From NCBI GenBank assembly GCA_947456955.1, contig CANGTQ010000004.1, positions 62,001 through 126,000 on the forward strand: DNA of 64,000 nt, in the 5' to 3' direction. Of the stretch, positions 24,397-33,859 are shown in pieces (positions within the stretch are counted from its first letter, which is position 1; each line of letters begins with the position of its first letter). Under the pieces are notes generated by a model that made no database searches, was not told the DNA's origin, and was given only the letters and a program-made list of their open reading frames with translations. This DNA comes from Flavobacteriaceae bacterium. Lineage in GTDB: Bacteria > Bacteroidota > Bacteroidia > Flavobacteriales > Flavobacteriaceae. The position numbers and the translations under genes are program-made.

Positions 24397-26649
24397 TTAA
24401 CCGTTAATTTTTAATTTCATCCCTGCTTTTAAACGTTCGTTTTTAATTCCGTTCCATTTTTTCAAATCAGAAATCGAAACGCCAGGATATTTTTTGGCAA
24501 TACTAAATAAAGAATCGCCTTTTTTAACATAATATAATTTAACTTCATTTCTGTCATTAACAGCTATATTTTCTTTTTTAGTTTGTGCGTTTTTGGTGTC
24601 TGTTAAAACCACATATTTTTTACCTACAATTAACTTTGCGCCAAGTTGAATATTATTATCTTCAATTTTGTTCCAGTCTTTGATGTCTGATATTGAAACA
24701 TCATATTTTCGAGCAATGATTCCTAAATTTTCGCCTCTGTCAACTATGTGTTCGGTGATTTTTACTTCGGTTTTATAGGTTGCTTCTTTTGCAGGCTCTT
24801 CGTCATTATTAACCAATGCCAATTTTGAGCCTTGCTCAACATTTAAATCGTTTAGATTATTCCATTTTTTTAAATCTTCTAAACTTACGTTGAATTTTTT
24901 TGCAATGCTGAATAAATTATCTCCTTTTTGAACTTCATAAAAATCGGTAGGGTTTTCAGTTGCCTCATTTGAAGTAACAGCAGTTTCAGTTGCATTTTTA
25001 TCAGCTTTTACTTCTTTTCTGACTGTAGTTACAACTCTTTCGTTTTTGATTATTTTCAGCTTATCACCTGTCATAAGGTTGTTGTTTCGAAGCTTATTCC
25101 ATTTTTTTAATTCAGCAACAGAAACTCCATATTTATCTGAGATTTCACCAAGATTATCTCCTCTTTTCACTTTGTGATATTTTACAACATCTTTATACGA
25201 AATAACTTTTTCTTCTTTGAAAATTTTTGCCGTGTTTGTTGCTATAGCTGTAGATTCTTTTACAGAAGTTGTATCTGGATTTGTAACTTTTTTATCTTGT
25301 GATGCAACCGCTTCTTTAGTAATTATTTTTAATCTTCTACCCATTGGCGCTTTGTTACTTCGCAAATGATTCCACTTTTTAAGTTCCGCCATTGTGATGC
25401 CATACTTATCTGAAATCTCGCTTAAGCTATCTCCTCTTCTAACTTTATGATATTTTATTCTTGAAATTGTTCCGTCGTTATCGGACTCATTTGTGTTTCT
25501 AGATGCCAATCTTTCATAAGGTCTTTCCCTTTTGTTTGATTCATATTGAACAAAAGCATATATCTTATCTTCGTTTGAAGTAAATACCGCAACTTTGTTA
25601 ACAGGCAATCTTAGATAATGATTTTCACCAGTGATATAAGGAATTTCATCTCTTTTGTATGATGGATTTAAAAACTGTAATTCCGCCACCGGAACATCCA
25701 ACAAATCAGAAATTTGTTTGAAGGTCATTGCGTTTTTAATCATTACGGTGTCCGTTGCAAAATGATTTGCTACAGCTCTATCTGGTTTGATTCCGTGTTC
25801 TTTGTGATATTCAAAGATGTACATCGTTGCCAGAAATGCCGGTAAATATCCTTGCGTTTCTTTATGAAGATAGGGTCTTATATTCCAGTAATTTTGTTTT
25901 CCACCTGAACGGCGAATTGCTTTTGCTACGTTTCCCGGACCAGTATTGTATGATGCTAAAACCAAATCCCAATCTCCAAAAATAGCATACATGTTTTTCA
26001 TGTATTGAGTTGCCGCTTTACTGGCTTTCAAAGGATCGCTTCTTTCATCTTCATAAGTATCAACTTTTAATCCGTATTGTTTTCCTGTTTGATACATAAA
26101 TTGCCACAATCCTGTTGCGCCTACTCGTGAAACAGCTCTCGGATTCAACGCCGATTCTACAACGGATAAATACTTTATTTCTAAAGGAATATTTTGTGCT
26201 GCTAACGACTCTTCAAATAGTGGAAAATAAAACTGTGAAACTCCCATTAATCTTTCAAATGCTCTCTTTCTATTCTTTAAAAATGATTTGATAACATTCT
26301 CCAATCCAACATTGTATTCGATATTGAATGGGGATTTTTCGTCCAGTTTCTTTAATCTTTCTTTTAGTAATTCAGTTGGTAATTCGTATTCAACCTTTTC
26401 ATCAACATTAATGTTTTTTATGTCAAAAGTTAATTCATTATACAAATCCAAGCTGACCAATTCCTTCATCCATAAACTGTCAATACATGAAGCTATGTTA
26501 TCTCTAACAAAAGTGGATTTTAAAGAATCTAAAACCTCCTTTCTGGTGAGTGGTTCTTTTTTTAATGAGGTAGCAACTATAGTATCTTGAGCGAAAATAG
26601 CGGAAGAAGCTATCAGTAGGGCTAATGATATTAATTTTTTTATAATCAT
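24397..26649 (-). CDS. Membrane-bound lytic transglycosylase (MltD-like) with five LysM domains
   Basis: A 750-residue exported muralytic enzyme: signal peptide (1-20), an N-terminal helical region, an SLT domain (about 140-300) with the catalytic glutamate Glu165 in LSVVESALNP and the VSRVGATGLWQFM motif, then five LysM peptidoglycan-binding modules separated by linkers rich in lysine, threonine and alanine. MltD orthologues in other phyla typically have two or three LysM repeats; five is long but common in flavobacteria. It cuts glycan strands to anhydro-muropeptides during wall remodelling. Followed closely by the DUF4837 gene. Confidence 0.94.
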   Translation of the reverse strand: MIIKKLISLALLIASSAIFAQDTIVATSLKKEPLTRKEVLDSLKSTFVRDNIASCIDSLWMKELVSLDLYNELTFDIKNINVDEKVEYELPTELLKERLKKLDEKSPFNIEYNVGLENVIKSFLKNRKRAFERLMGVSQFYFPLFEESLAAQNIPLEIKYLSVVESALNPRAVSRVGATGLWQFMYQTGKQYGLKVDTYEDERSDPLKASKAATQYMKNMYAIFGDWDLVLASYNTGPGNVAKAIRRSGGKQNYWNIRPYLHKETQGYLPAFLATMYIFEYHKEHGIKPDRAVANHFATDTVMIKNAMTFKQISDLLDVPVAELQFLNPSYKRDEIPYITGENHYLRLPVNKVAVFTSNEDKIYAFVQYESNKRERPYERLASRNTNESDNDGTISRIKYHKVRRGDSLSEISDKYGITMAELKKWNHLRSNKAPMGRRLKIITKEAVASQDKKVTNPDTTSVKESTAIATNTAKIFKEEKVISYKDVVKYHKVKRGDNLGEISDKYGVSVAELKKWNKLRNNNLMTGDKLKIIKNERVVTTVRKEVKADKNATETAVTSNEATENPTDFYEVQKGDNLFSIAKKFNVSLEDLKKWNNLNDLNVEQGSKLALVNNDEEPAKEATYKTEVKITEHIVDRGENLGIIARKYDVSISDIKDWNKIEDNNIQLGAKLIVGKKYVVLTDTKNAQTKKENIAVNDRNEVKLYYVKKGDSLFSIAKKYPGVSISDLKKWNGIKNERLKAGMKLKING

Positions 26650-26744
26650 AACTTTATTTTATAAAGTGTTATATTTCAAATCTTTGTATTATTAATTTAA
26701 TTAATAACGTCTGTTATTATTATTTATTGTGCTGTTTTAAAATT

Positions 26745-27932
26745 TTAACTTAAAATGGCAGCAATTCCAGGTAATACTCTTCCTTCCAGCATCTCCAACA
26801 TGGCGCCTCCTCCGGTTGACACATAACTCATTTTTTCTTCTAATCCGAATTGTTTTACCGCTGCAACCGAATCTCCGCCGCCCACAAGAGAAAATGCTCC
26901 ATTTGCTGTTGATTCAGCAATATAATTTCCTAATTCGATTGTTCCATTGGCAAAATTTTCCATTTCAAAAACACCTAAAGGACCATTCCAAAGTATTGTT
27001 TTTGAATTCATGATTACTTCTCTGAAATTAGCTAATGATTTTGGTCCGGCATCTAAACCTTGCCATCCATCCGGAATTTCGCGAACATCAACTATTTGTG
27101 TATTGGCATCATTTGAAAATGAATCTGCTGCAACAACATCAATAGGAATATGTATATGAACGTTTTTTAGTTTGGCCAAATTCAATATTTCTAAAGCCAA
27201 CTCTTGTTTATCATCTTCGCAAATTGAGTCTCCTATTTTTCCTCCCAATGCTTTTATAAAAGTAAATGTCATTCCGCCACCTATAATCATATGATCTACT
27301 TTGTCTAAAATGTTCTCAATTACTGTAATTTTTGAAGAAACTTTTGAACCTCCAAGGACAGCAGTTACTGGTTTTACCGAATTTTTTAAAACTCTATTTA
27401 AACTCTCTATTTCCTTGGCTAAAAGCAATCCAAAACATTTATGATTTGGAAAAAATTTAGCTATTATTGTTGTTGAAGCATGTGCTCTGTGTGCTGTTCC
27501 GAATGCATCATTCACATAAATATCGCCTAATGAAGCTAATTCTTTTGCAAAACTTTCATCTCCGGTTTCTTCTTCAGCATAAAAACGAAGGTTTTCTAGC
27601 AATAAAACTTCTCCCGGTTTTAAATTTTTTGCAGCATTTGTTGCTATTTCTCCTCTGCAATCTGAAGCAAATTGAACATTTACACCCAAGACTTCAGCTA
27701 CTTTTGCAACAATATGTCGTAATGAATATTTGTCTTCTTTTCCTTTTGGCCTTCCTAAATGTGACATCAAAATTACACTGCCTCCATCGGCAAGAATGGC
27801 ATCTATAGTTGGCTTTGCGGCTTCAATTCTGTTGGCATCTGTTACGTTGAAATTCTCATCTAAAGGAACATTAAAATCAACTCTAATTATGGCTTTTTTG
27901 GCGTTGAAATTAAAATCTTGAAGTGTTTTCAT
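26745..27932 (-). CDS. pgk: Phosphoglycerate kinase
   Basis: A 395-residue glycolytic/gluconeogenic enzyme that interconverts 1,3-bisphosphoglycerate plus ADP and 3-phosphoglycerate plus ATP. The signatures are visible: RVDFNVPLD (17-25), the substrate region [10 protein letters not shown] (54-63), [13 protein letters not shown] [12 protein letters not shown] (near 190), and the nucleotide-binding [11 protein letters not shown] near the C terminus. Cytosolic. It is monocistronic, with a -7 element at 27961-27968. Identification is certain. Confidence 0.98.
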   Translation of the reverse strand: MKTLQDFNFNAKKAIIRVDFNVPLDENFNVTDANRIEAAKPTIDAILADGGSVILMSHLGRPKGKEDKYSLRHIVAKVAEVLGVNVQFASDCRGEIATNAAKNLKPGEVLLLENLRFYAEEETGDESFAKELASLGDIYVNDAFGTAHRAHASTTIIAKFFPNHKCFGLLLAKEIESLNRVLKNSVKPVTAVLGGSKVSSKITVIENILDKVDHMIIGGGMTFTFIKALGGKIGDSICEDDKQELALEILNLAKLKNVHIHIPIDVVAADSFSNDANTQIVDVREIPDGWQGLDAGPKSLANFREVIMNSKTILWNGPLGVFEMENFANGTIELGNYIAESTANGAFSLVGGGDSVAAVKQFGLEEKMSYVSTGGGAMLEMLEGRVLPGIAAILS

Positions 27933-27960
27933 TTAATAAATTAAAAGGTGTGAATCACTG

Positions 27961-27968
27961 CAAATATA
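27961..27968 (-). promoter_or_regulatory. -7 promoter element (TATATTTG) of pgk
   Basis: Reads TATATTTG on the minus strand, a perfect TAnnTTTG, 28 nt upstream of the pgk start. The gap continues to holB (220 nt) and is otherwise AT-rich with no other recognisable feature. Confidence 0.6.
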
Positions 27969-28140
27969 ATAAAATTTAGTTTTGTCGATTTTTTTGTGCT
28001 TTTATCGATGTTTTTTTAAGAAATTTTTAAGAGATAAATTATTTGTTTTCAAATAAATAGTAAACAGTTTCGTGAATATTTACAGTTGAATTTATTTTGA
28101 ATATCAAAATCTGATTTTACTAATAGCAAAATTTTTCTTC

Positions 28141-28148
28141 TATATTTG
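28141..28148 (+). promoter_or_regulatory. -7 promoter element (TATATTTG) of holB
   Basis: A perfect TAnnTTTG ends only 4 nt before the holB ATG at 28153. If used, transcription would start at or next to the start codon, giving a leaderless or nearly leaderless mRNA. Confidence 0.6.
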
Positions 28149-28152
28149 CTTT

Positions 28153-29301
28153 ATGCAGTTTTCAGATATTCTTGGTCAAGATTACATAAAAAATCATCTC
28201 ATAAAAAGTGCGCTTATGGGCAGAATTCCCCATGCACAATTGTTTGTTGGCCCTGAAGGTTGTGGTACTTTAGCTATGGCAATTGCTTATGCCCAATTTG
28301 TTTTATGTAATAACCAAGGTCAGGAAAACAGTGGCGGAAACGAAAGTTGCAATTTAAAATTTCAATCGCTTTCGCATCCTGATTTGCATTTTGTTTATCC
28401 GAATGTGACGAATGATGATATAAAAACTAAACCAAAAAGTGCTGACTTTATTTTAGATTGGCGAGAGTTTGTTTCGAAAAATCCTTACGGTAGTTTATTT
28501 GACTGGCATAAGCACCTTGGTGTTGAAAACAAACAAGGTATGATTCGGGTAGAGGATGCCTCGGATATTCTGAAGGCTTTGGCGTTGAAGTCTTACGAAG
28601 GCGGTTATAAAATTATGATTGTTTGGATGGTTGAAAAAATGAACAACGAGGCATCCAATAAATTATTAAAATTGTTGGAAGAACCACCTGAAAAAACATT
28701 GTTCCTATTGATTTCTGAAAACGAAGAGGATATTATTCAAACCATTCGTTCGCGATGTCAAGTGTTGCATTTTAGCGCTTTGCCTGAAGTCGAGATTTCG
28801 AAAGCGTTAAAAACCAACTATTTTTTAGATGATTCTTCAGCATCAAAAGTAGCGCATCAAGCACAGGGAAATTTCAATAAAGCCCTTCATATTGTGAAAA
28901 ATGATACGGAAGATTTTCCTTTTGAAAAGTGGTTTGTGGGATGGGTTCGAGCTGCTTTTAGCGCAAAAAAAAACGCGGCTGCTATTCAAGACTTAATTTT
29001 GTGGAGTGAAGAAATTGCAGGGTTGGGTCGCGAAGGACAAAAGCAGTTTTTAAATTATTGCATCGTAATGTTCCGTCAAGCTTTGCTATATAATTATGAA
29101 ACTAAAAACCTAGTTTATGTGGAGCCGCAAGTTGAGAATTTTACATTCGACAAATTTGCGCCATTTGTAAATGGGAGCAATATTAATGCTATTTTTAATG
29201 AACTTTCCGATGCAATATATCATATTGAGCGCAACGGAAATGCTAAAATTATATTGACTGATTTATCTATAAAACTTACACGATTAATCCATAAAAATTA
29301 A
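28153..29301 (+). CDS. holB: DNA polymerase III subunit delta'
   Basis: A 382-residue AAA+-fold clamp-loader subunit. The start MQFSDILGQDYIKNHLIKSA is the usual one in Bacteroidota. The P-loop region is degenerate (GPEGCGTLA, residues 33-41, with no GKS/T), as expected of delta', which does not hydrolyse ATP. The sensor region MNNEASNKLLKLLEEPP (residues about 173-189) is strongly conserved. The cysteines that bind zinc in other bacteria are largely replaced. It acts in the replisome loading the beta clamp. A DoxX-like gene follows after 2 nt. Confidence 0.92.
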   Translation: MQFSDILGQDYIKNHLIKSALMGRIPHAQLFVGPEGCGTLAMAIAYAQFVLCNNQGQENSGGNESCNLKFQSLSHPDLHFVYPNVTNDDIKTKPKSADFILDWREFVSKNPYGSLFDWHKHLGVENKQGMIRVEDASDILKALALKSYEGGYKIMIVWMVEKMNNEASNKLLKLLEEPPEKTLFLLISENEEDIIQTIRSRCQVLHFSALPEVEISKALKTNYFLDDSSASKVAHQAQGNFNKALHIVKNDTEDFPFEKWFVGWVRAAFSAKKNAAAIQDLILWSEEIAGLGREGQKQFLNYCIVMFRQALLYNYETKNLVYVEPQVENFTFDKFAPFVNGSNINAIFNELSDAIYHIERNGNAKIILTDLSIKLTRLIHKN

Positions 29302-29303
29302 CT

Positions 29304-29693
29304 ATGATGACTAATACTGCTTCCATACTCATTTTACTTTTTCTTGCGGTGACTTTTGTACAATCTGCCTATGATAAAATTTTTGGTTGGCAAGGAAATA
29401 TCGATTGGCTTAAAGGTCATTTTGCAAACACTTCTTTACTAAAGAATAATGTTCCGTTATCCTTAGGGATTATTCTTATTCTCGAACTTATCACTGGCGT
29501 TTTGACTTTGGTTGGTTGTGTAGAATTGTTGATTAATGGCGGAAGAACATTTGGTTTTTATGGCGCTGTTTTTTCATGTATTACATTGATTTTATTGCTT
29601 TTAGGTCAACGATTAGCCAAGGATTATGATGGTGCCCGAACGATTGCTATTTATTTTGTTCCGGCGGTTTTGGCTGTTTTTTGGTTAAGCTAG
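29304..29693 (+). CDS. DoxX-like membrane protein
   Basis: A 129-residue protein with four hydrophobic segments in the DoxX/SURF4-like arrangement (YDKIFGWQGNIDWLKGHFAN near residues 23-42). Inner-membrane location; the function of this branch is unknown, and related proteins are linked to thiosulfate or redox metabolism. It starts 2 nt after holB and is probably co-transcribed. Either of two adjacent ATGs could serve as start. Confidence 0.8.
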   Translation: MMTNTASILILLFLAVTFVQSAYDKIFGWQGNIDWLKGHFANTSLLKNNVPLSLGIILILELITGVLTLVGCVELLINGGRTFGFYGAVFSCITLILLLLGQRLAKDYDGARTIAIYFVPAVLAVFWLS

Positions 29694-29699
29694 TTACCT

Positions 29700-29770
29700 A
29701 TATATCATCCCGAAAGGGATATTAATATTGGTGATTTATTTTGCTATCCGAATTTAATCCCTAACAGGAT
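29700..29770. repeat. Small palindromes in a convergent gap
   Basis: ATCCC-GAAA-GGGAT (29707-29720) is a perfect stem with a GAAA tetraloop, and ATCC/GGAT with a 6-nt loop follows near 29757-29772. The two are related in sequence (ATCCCKAAMRGGAT-like). They lie between the converging DoxX and helicase genes, so they may act as terminators or be dispersed palindromes. Confidence 0.5.
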
Positions 29771-29772
29771 AA

Positions 29773-32049
29773 TTATAAACTCGCTTTAAACAGTTTAAGT
29801 TCATCCCAAGTGAATTTATCTCCATATTGCTCTTTCAATCCGTTGAGCGTTTCTTCTTTATAGCCTTTAAAAGCTTTGGCTAACTCTTGGATTTTTTCTT
29901 CTGGTAAAACATCCGTAATTGAAATGGTTTCTGTTTCTATAAGTTTAGCGAGATGACCACAAATTGTTTGAGTTGTTAGCTTACGGATTGCGGCTATTTC
30001 TTTAATCGTATTCTTTTCCAACCACAATTCATAGGTTTCCTGAATAGTTGATTTTTTTGGAGCTTTGTCTGTTTTTTTCTTTTTGGTATAACGCTCTAAA
30101 TTGACTTCTCCCGAAGCTTCGGGATCAATTAATGTTGCATTTGTATTTTTAAATTCTTCGCGAATAGTTTCCAGTTTTCTGATTTTGTAAAATCTAATGG
30201 CTTCAGAAGATAATTTTTCTTTAGAGATTGTTTCGCCTTTGACTATAGTTTCTATAAGTAATTTTGCTTTCATCAACTGTAAAACCGCTTTGGTTTGTAG
30301 CGTTTCCAAAACAACTAATTCATCATAAAACGCTTTGACTTTTTTAATACGAATTACTTCTTCTAATTTCCACAGAATGTCATAAACCATATTATCTAAC
30401 GGTTGTAAAAAATACAAATAAGCAGCTTGAATTCGTTCAAAAACAAATTTAAAATCGACTTCCTCTTCTTTGAATAGTGAATTCAATTGAGAAATGAATT
30501 TTCGGGAAGGATCCAAAAGATTTTCAATGGTTTCGGTTTGTTTTTTTGCCCAAAAGGCATGCTTTGATTTGGCTGATAGCTCAGAGTCTTCGTTGTAACT
30601 GAACTTGTGATTTCGCCATTCTTGAGCCAAATCGGTCCAATCGAAACTAGCTTTCAGATAATTATGAATAAACATTTTGGTTTCTTTCTTCAAGGAATTT
30701 TCTAAAAGTTCAGCACTCGCTTTATTTTCAGCATATTCCATGACATCATTATCGCTGGAAATGCCATTCATTTGTAGTGGAGAAAGTAACACCAAACCTT
30801 TTAAAGATCGCAGTCGGGAAAGTGCCACATAGGCTTGCCCGGGAAGAAAAACTTGAGAAACATCGAGTGCTGCTTTGTCAAATGTTAAACCTTGGCTTTT
30901 ATGAACCGTAATTGCCCAAGCTAATTTTATTGGATAATGTGTAAATGTTCCGAGTACTTCTTCGTTAATTTCTTTGGTGTTTTCATCAACATAGTAGCGG
31001 ATGTTTTGCCATTCATATCGTTCCACCTCTATAGTTTTATTTTCTTCTGGAAAGTTCACCAGGATTTCTTCATCTGAAAGTGATTTAATGATTCCCATTT
31101 TCCCGTTGAAATAATTTTTATCAAAAGACAAATCGTTTTTTATAAACATTACTTGAGCTCCGACTTTTAATTCAAGGTTCTCTTCTAAAGGATAAATTTT
31201 ATCTGGAAAATCGTCAACAATTAACGCTTTATAAATTTTAGTGTTTCCTTTTAAATCGAGTAATGATTGTGAATTTATAGCATCAGCTTTGACATTGTGT
31301 GTTGTTAAAGTGATAAAACCTTTATTGGTTTTTAAATCAAAATTTGGTTGAACAAATTGATTGAGAATTTGAATATCGCTTTGTGTAATCTGATTGTTTC
31401 TTAAGTTATTTAAAACCGAAATGAACTGCTCATCCGTTTGGCGGAAAATCTTAGACAATTCGATATACAATGGTGGATTTTGCTGAATAACATGCGAATG
31501 AAAAAAGAATTTCCCTTTATAATAAGATCGTAATATTCTCCATTCTTCGTCACGAATTATAGGTGGTAATTGCAATAAATCGCCAATAAAAAGAATTTGA
31601 ACTCCGCCAAAAGGAAAATTTTTTCTTCGAACGGATTGCAACATAAAATCGATAGCATCCATCAAATCGGAACGGAGCATACTGACTTCGTCAATAATCA
31701 GCAATTCCATATTTTGAATAACTGATTTCTTTAACCCGCTCATCTTAAAATGCCTGCGTAACGTTGCTTTGGTTTCGAATTTAGAATATTCTAAAAATTG
31801 AGGTGTAGAATTATCGGGAATAAATCCGCCGAAAGGCAGCTGAAACATCGAATGAATGGTAACGCCCCCAGCATTTAATGCGGCAATTCCAGTTGGAGCC
31901 ACGACTACACAATTTTTGTGTGTGGATTTAATTATCTCTTTGAGAAGTGTAGTTTTTCCAGTTCCCGCTTTTCCTGTAAGGAAAATGGAGCGATTGGTTT
32001 GATTGATAAATTGCAATACATAGTTTGCTTCGGCTGATAATGATTTCAT
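29773..32049 (-). CDS. Pif1/RecD-like helicase with C-terminal helix-turn-helix region
   Basis: A 758-residue superfamily 1B helicase. Motifs: Walker A LTGKAGTGKTTLL (about 24-36), Walker B LLIIDEVSML, sensor GGVQILFIGDLLQLPP, and the late WAITVHKSQGLTFD and YVALSRLRSL motifs. The last 200 residues include a lysine-rich linker and a helix-turn-helix-like unit (IKEIAAIRKLTTQTICGHLAKLIE), similar to HTH_40 domains fused to RecQ and Pif1 helicases. It probably unwinds 5'-tailed DNA in replication or repair. It has its own full promoter upstream. Confidence 0.92.
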   Translation of the reverse strand: MKSLSAEANYVLQFINQTNRSIFLTGKAGTGKTTLLKEIIKSTHKNCVVVAPTGIAALNAGGVTIHSMFQLPFGGFIPDNSTPQFLEYSKFETKATLRRHFKMSGLKKSVIQNMELLIIDEVSMLRSDLMDAIDFMLQSVRRKNFPFGGVQILFIGDLLQLPPIIRDEEWRILRSYYKGKFFFHSHVIQQNPPLYIELSKIFRQTDEQFISVLNNLRNNQITQSDIQILNQFVQPNFDLKTNKGFITLTTHNVKADAINSQSLLDLKGNTKIYKALIVDDFPDKIYPLEENLELKVGAQVMFIKNDLSFDKNYFNGKMGIIKSLSDEEILVNFPEENKTIEVERYEWQNIRYYVDENTKEINEEVLGTFTHYPIKLAWAITVHKSQGLTFDKAALDVSQVFLPGQAYVALSRLRSLKGLVLLSPLQMNGISSDNDVMEYAENKASAELLENSLKKETKMFIHNYLKASFDWTDLAQEWRNHKFSYNEDSELSAKSKHAFWAKKQTETIENLLDPSRKFISQLNSLFKEEEVDFKFVFERIQAAYLYFLQPLDNMVYDILWKLEEVIRIKKVKAFYDELVVLETLQTKAVLQLMKAKLLIETIVKGETISKEKLSSEAIRFYKIRKLETIREEFKNTNATLIDPEASGEVNLERYTKKKKTDKAPKKSTIQETYELWLEKNTIKEIAAIRKLTTQTICGHLAKLIETETISITDVLPEEKIQELAKAFKGYKEETLNGLKEQYGDKFTWDELKLFKASL

Positions 32050-32066
32050 GGCGTATAATTTAGAAG

Positions 32067-32097
32067 CAAATATAAATCATTGTATTTCAATACACAA
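32067..32097 (-). promoter_or_regulatory. Promoter of the Pif1-like helicase (TTG-N20-TATATTTG)
   Basis: On the minus strand TTG (32095-32097) and TATATTTG (32067-32074) are separated by 20 nt, a full match to the flavobacterial promoter TTG-N17-23-TAnnTTTG. The start codon follows 17 nt later. Confidence 0.65.
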
Positions 32098-32100
32098 CAA

Positions 32101-32129
32101 AAAAAGACCTACAAAATTAAGGTCTTTTT
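32101..32129 (-). terminator. Rho-independent terminator of the OmpH-like gene
   Basis: AAAAAGACCT (32101-32110) and AGGTCTTTTT (32120-32129) are perfect 10-bp inverted repeats. On the minus strand the stem is followed by more T. It ends the OmpH-like transcript just before the helicase promoter. Confidence 0.85.
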
Positions 32130-32149
32130 ATCTTACAAAATAAGTTTTA

Positions 32150-32722
32150 CTATTTCTTTACTTTTTTAGGAGCTTCCTCTTTTTTACCCGCCGCATTATA
32201 TTTATCATTAATCATTTTTATTACTTCATTTGTAATATCATAGCTGTCTTTTGCATATAAGATTGATGGTGCAGAATCGCCAGAACCATAAATATAATCG
32301 TATCCTTTTTCCTTTCCGTATTCTTTTAGTATTTTTCTGTAATTAACAACTAAAGAATCTATTTCGGCTCCACTTTCTTCTTGTAATTGTTGAAGCATTG
32401 CTTGTTGAGCATAGTTTAATTGTTGTTCTCTTTGTGACAATTCAGCACCTTTTTGTTGTGCCCAAGCTTGACCATTTGTTTGAGCATTTTGCTTAAAACT
32501 TGCTGCTTCAGATTTAAAACGAGCCACTTCTGCTTCTAGCTGATTGCCCATAACTTTAGATTTGTCTTTATACTTAGCTCCTATGTCTTTTGCTTCTGTA
32601 GATTCGTCCATTAATTTAGAAGTATCAATATATGCTGTTTTGAATTCTTTTATTTCTGCTGTTTTATTACAAGAAATAAATACAATTGCTAATGCAAAAA
32701 GGATAACTGTTTTTTTAATCAT
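32150..32722 (-). CDS. OmpH/Skp-family lipoprotein
   Basis: A 190-residue protein with lipobox VFISCNK (cysteine near residue 18) and a long central coiled coil (about 45-130) rich in Q, A, K and E, matching the OmpH/Skp periplasmic chaperone family. A DYIYGSGDSAPSILYAKDSYDIT block then leads to a lysine-rich tail. Skp-like proteins hold unfolded outer-membrane proteins. Membrane anchoring by a lipid is common in Bacteroidota members. It is monocistronic with a -7 element upstream (32749-32756) and a terminator downstream. Confidence 0.86.
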   Translation of the reverse strand: MIKKTVILFALAIVFISCNKTAEIKEFKTAYIDTSKLMDESTEAKDIGAKYKDKSKVMGNQLEAEVARFKSEAASFKQNAQTNGQAWAQQKGAELSQREQQLNYAQQAMLQQLQEESGAEIDSLVVNYRKILKEYGKEKGYDYIYGSGDSAPSILYAKDSYDITNEVIKMINDKYNAAGKKEEAPKKVKK

Positions 32723-32748
32723 GATTTGATAAATTTAATTTTGGTTTT

Positions 32749-32756
32749 CAAAAGTA
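32749..32756 (-). promoter_or_regulatory. -7 promoter element (TACTTTTG)
   Basis: TACTTTTG on the minus strand fits TAnnTTTG and lies 26 nt before the OmpH-like start. The rest of the 225-nt gap up to 32947 is AT-rich with a short AATAATAA inverted repeat and no gene. Confidence 0.5.
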
Positions 32757-32946
32757 TAAAAATAAAATTCAATTAGCTAAATGTTAAATTGTAGTTGTTT
32801 TTTAGACTATAAGTTTTAATTATTATAAAAAATATAATAATAATGCTTTCTTATTATGTTTGGCTTTAAATTAAGCGATTTAAAAGCCTTTCTCATTTCA
32901 AACAACTAAATGCGTATTTCTGCTTTTTTTAACCAAATGAATTGCT

Positions 32947-33804
32947 TTAAATTGATTTTTTCTGGTTTTTTATGATGTAAATGTGTGAAGAATACTCTTT
33001 GCTTTGTTTTCCGCTATGATTTGATTTCAATCCGACAAAAAATGCTTTGATGAAATTCATTTTTCCGGTTTTGTATTTCTCTGATAATAGGCTTACATAA
33101 AAACTGTCAAATTTCATTGGAAGTACTTTAACTAATTTCATTTCCTTTTCTGCAAATAATTTATCTATAGCTGTTTTTGAAAAATGCCAAATGTGTCTCG
33201 GCACATCAAAAGCTGCCCAAAATCTTCCGTAATAATTTGCATCAAAGGATTTAAAATTTGGAACTGCAATAATAATTGTTCCAGATGGTTTTAATAATCT
33301 TTTCAACTCTAAAATATACTCATCAAGATTTGGGACATGTTCTAAAACGTGCCACATCGTAATCAAGTCAAAGGAATGACTTTCTAAATTGGAAAGATTA
33401 GTTGCAAAATTTACTCCTTTATTAATTGCAATTGTTTTTGCTTTTGCGCTCGGTTCTATTCCTGTTGTGTCCCAACCATCACTTTTGGCAACAACTAAAA
33501 AGTCTCCCGTGCCTGCTCCAATATCTAATAGCTTTCCTTTCTCAGATTCTGCATTAATTAATTTGACTTTGTTTTTAAGTGCAATATTTTTTATGAAATG
33601 ATACATTCTTTCAAACAACGAACGCTTTCCATCAGTATGCGAAATATAATCTTCGCTTTCGTAATAGCTTGGTAATTTTTCTATACTTGGCTTTGGAAAT
33701 GTGATTAACAAATCATATTCCGGGTTGTGATGCAATTCGAAAATTTCTTTTGAAACAGAATAGTCTCTGACTTTTAGATGAAAAATATTATTTTGAAAAC
33801 TCAT
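32947..33804 (-). CDS. Class I SAM-dependent methyltransferase
   Basis: A 285-residue methyltransferase with motif I LLDIGAGTGDFL (about 92-103), an acidic motif II (TGIEPS) and the MWHVLEHVPNLDEYI block typical of type 11/12 methyltransferases. The N-terminal 60 residues, including a FPKPSIEKLPSYYESEDYISH segment, resemble methyltransferases of surface-polysaccharide or natural-product pathways. The substrate is unknown. It follows mnmG on the minus strand, with a parS site in between. Confidence 0.86.
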   Translation of the reverse strand: MSFQNNIFHLKVRDYSVSKEIFELHHNPEYDLLITFPKPSIEKLPSYYESEDYISHTDGKRSLFERMYHFIKNIALKNKVKLINAESEKGKLLDIGAGTGDFLVVAKSDGWDTTGIEPSAKAKTIAINKGVNFATNLSNLESHSFDLITMWHVLEHVPNLDEYILELKRLLKPSGTIIIAVPNFKSFDANYYGRFWAAFDVPRHIWHFSKTAIDKLFAEKEMKLVKVLPMKFDSFYVSLLSEKYKTGKMNFIKAFFVGLKSNHSGKQSKEYSSHIYIIKNQKKSI

Positions 33805-33837
33805 ATAAAGACTGTATTGATAAGGCTTGGCTAAATT

Positions 33838-33853
33838 GGTTTCACGTGGAACG
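33838..33853. promoter_or_regulatory. parS chromosome-partition site (14-bp core)
   Basis: GTTTCACGTGGAAC (33839-33852) matches the inner 14 bases of the parS 16-mer; only the two outer bases differ. It lies between mnmG and the methyltransferase, 2.0 kb from the perfect site in ybeY. ParB proteins recognise such sites near chromosomal origins. Confidence 0.8.
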
Positions 33854-33859
33854 TAAAAA

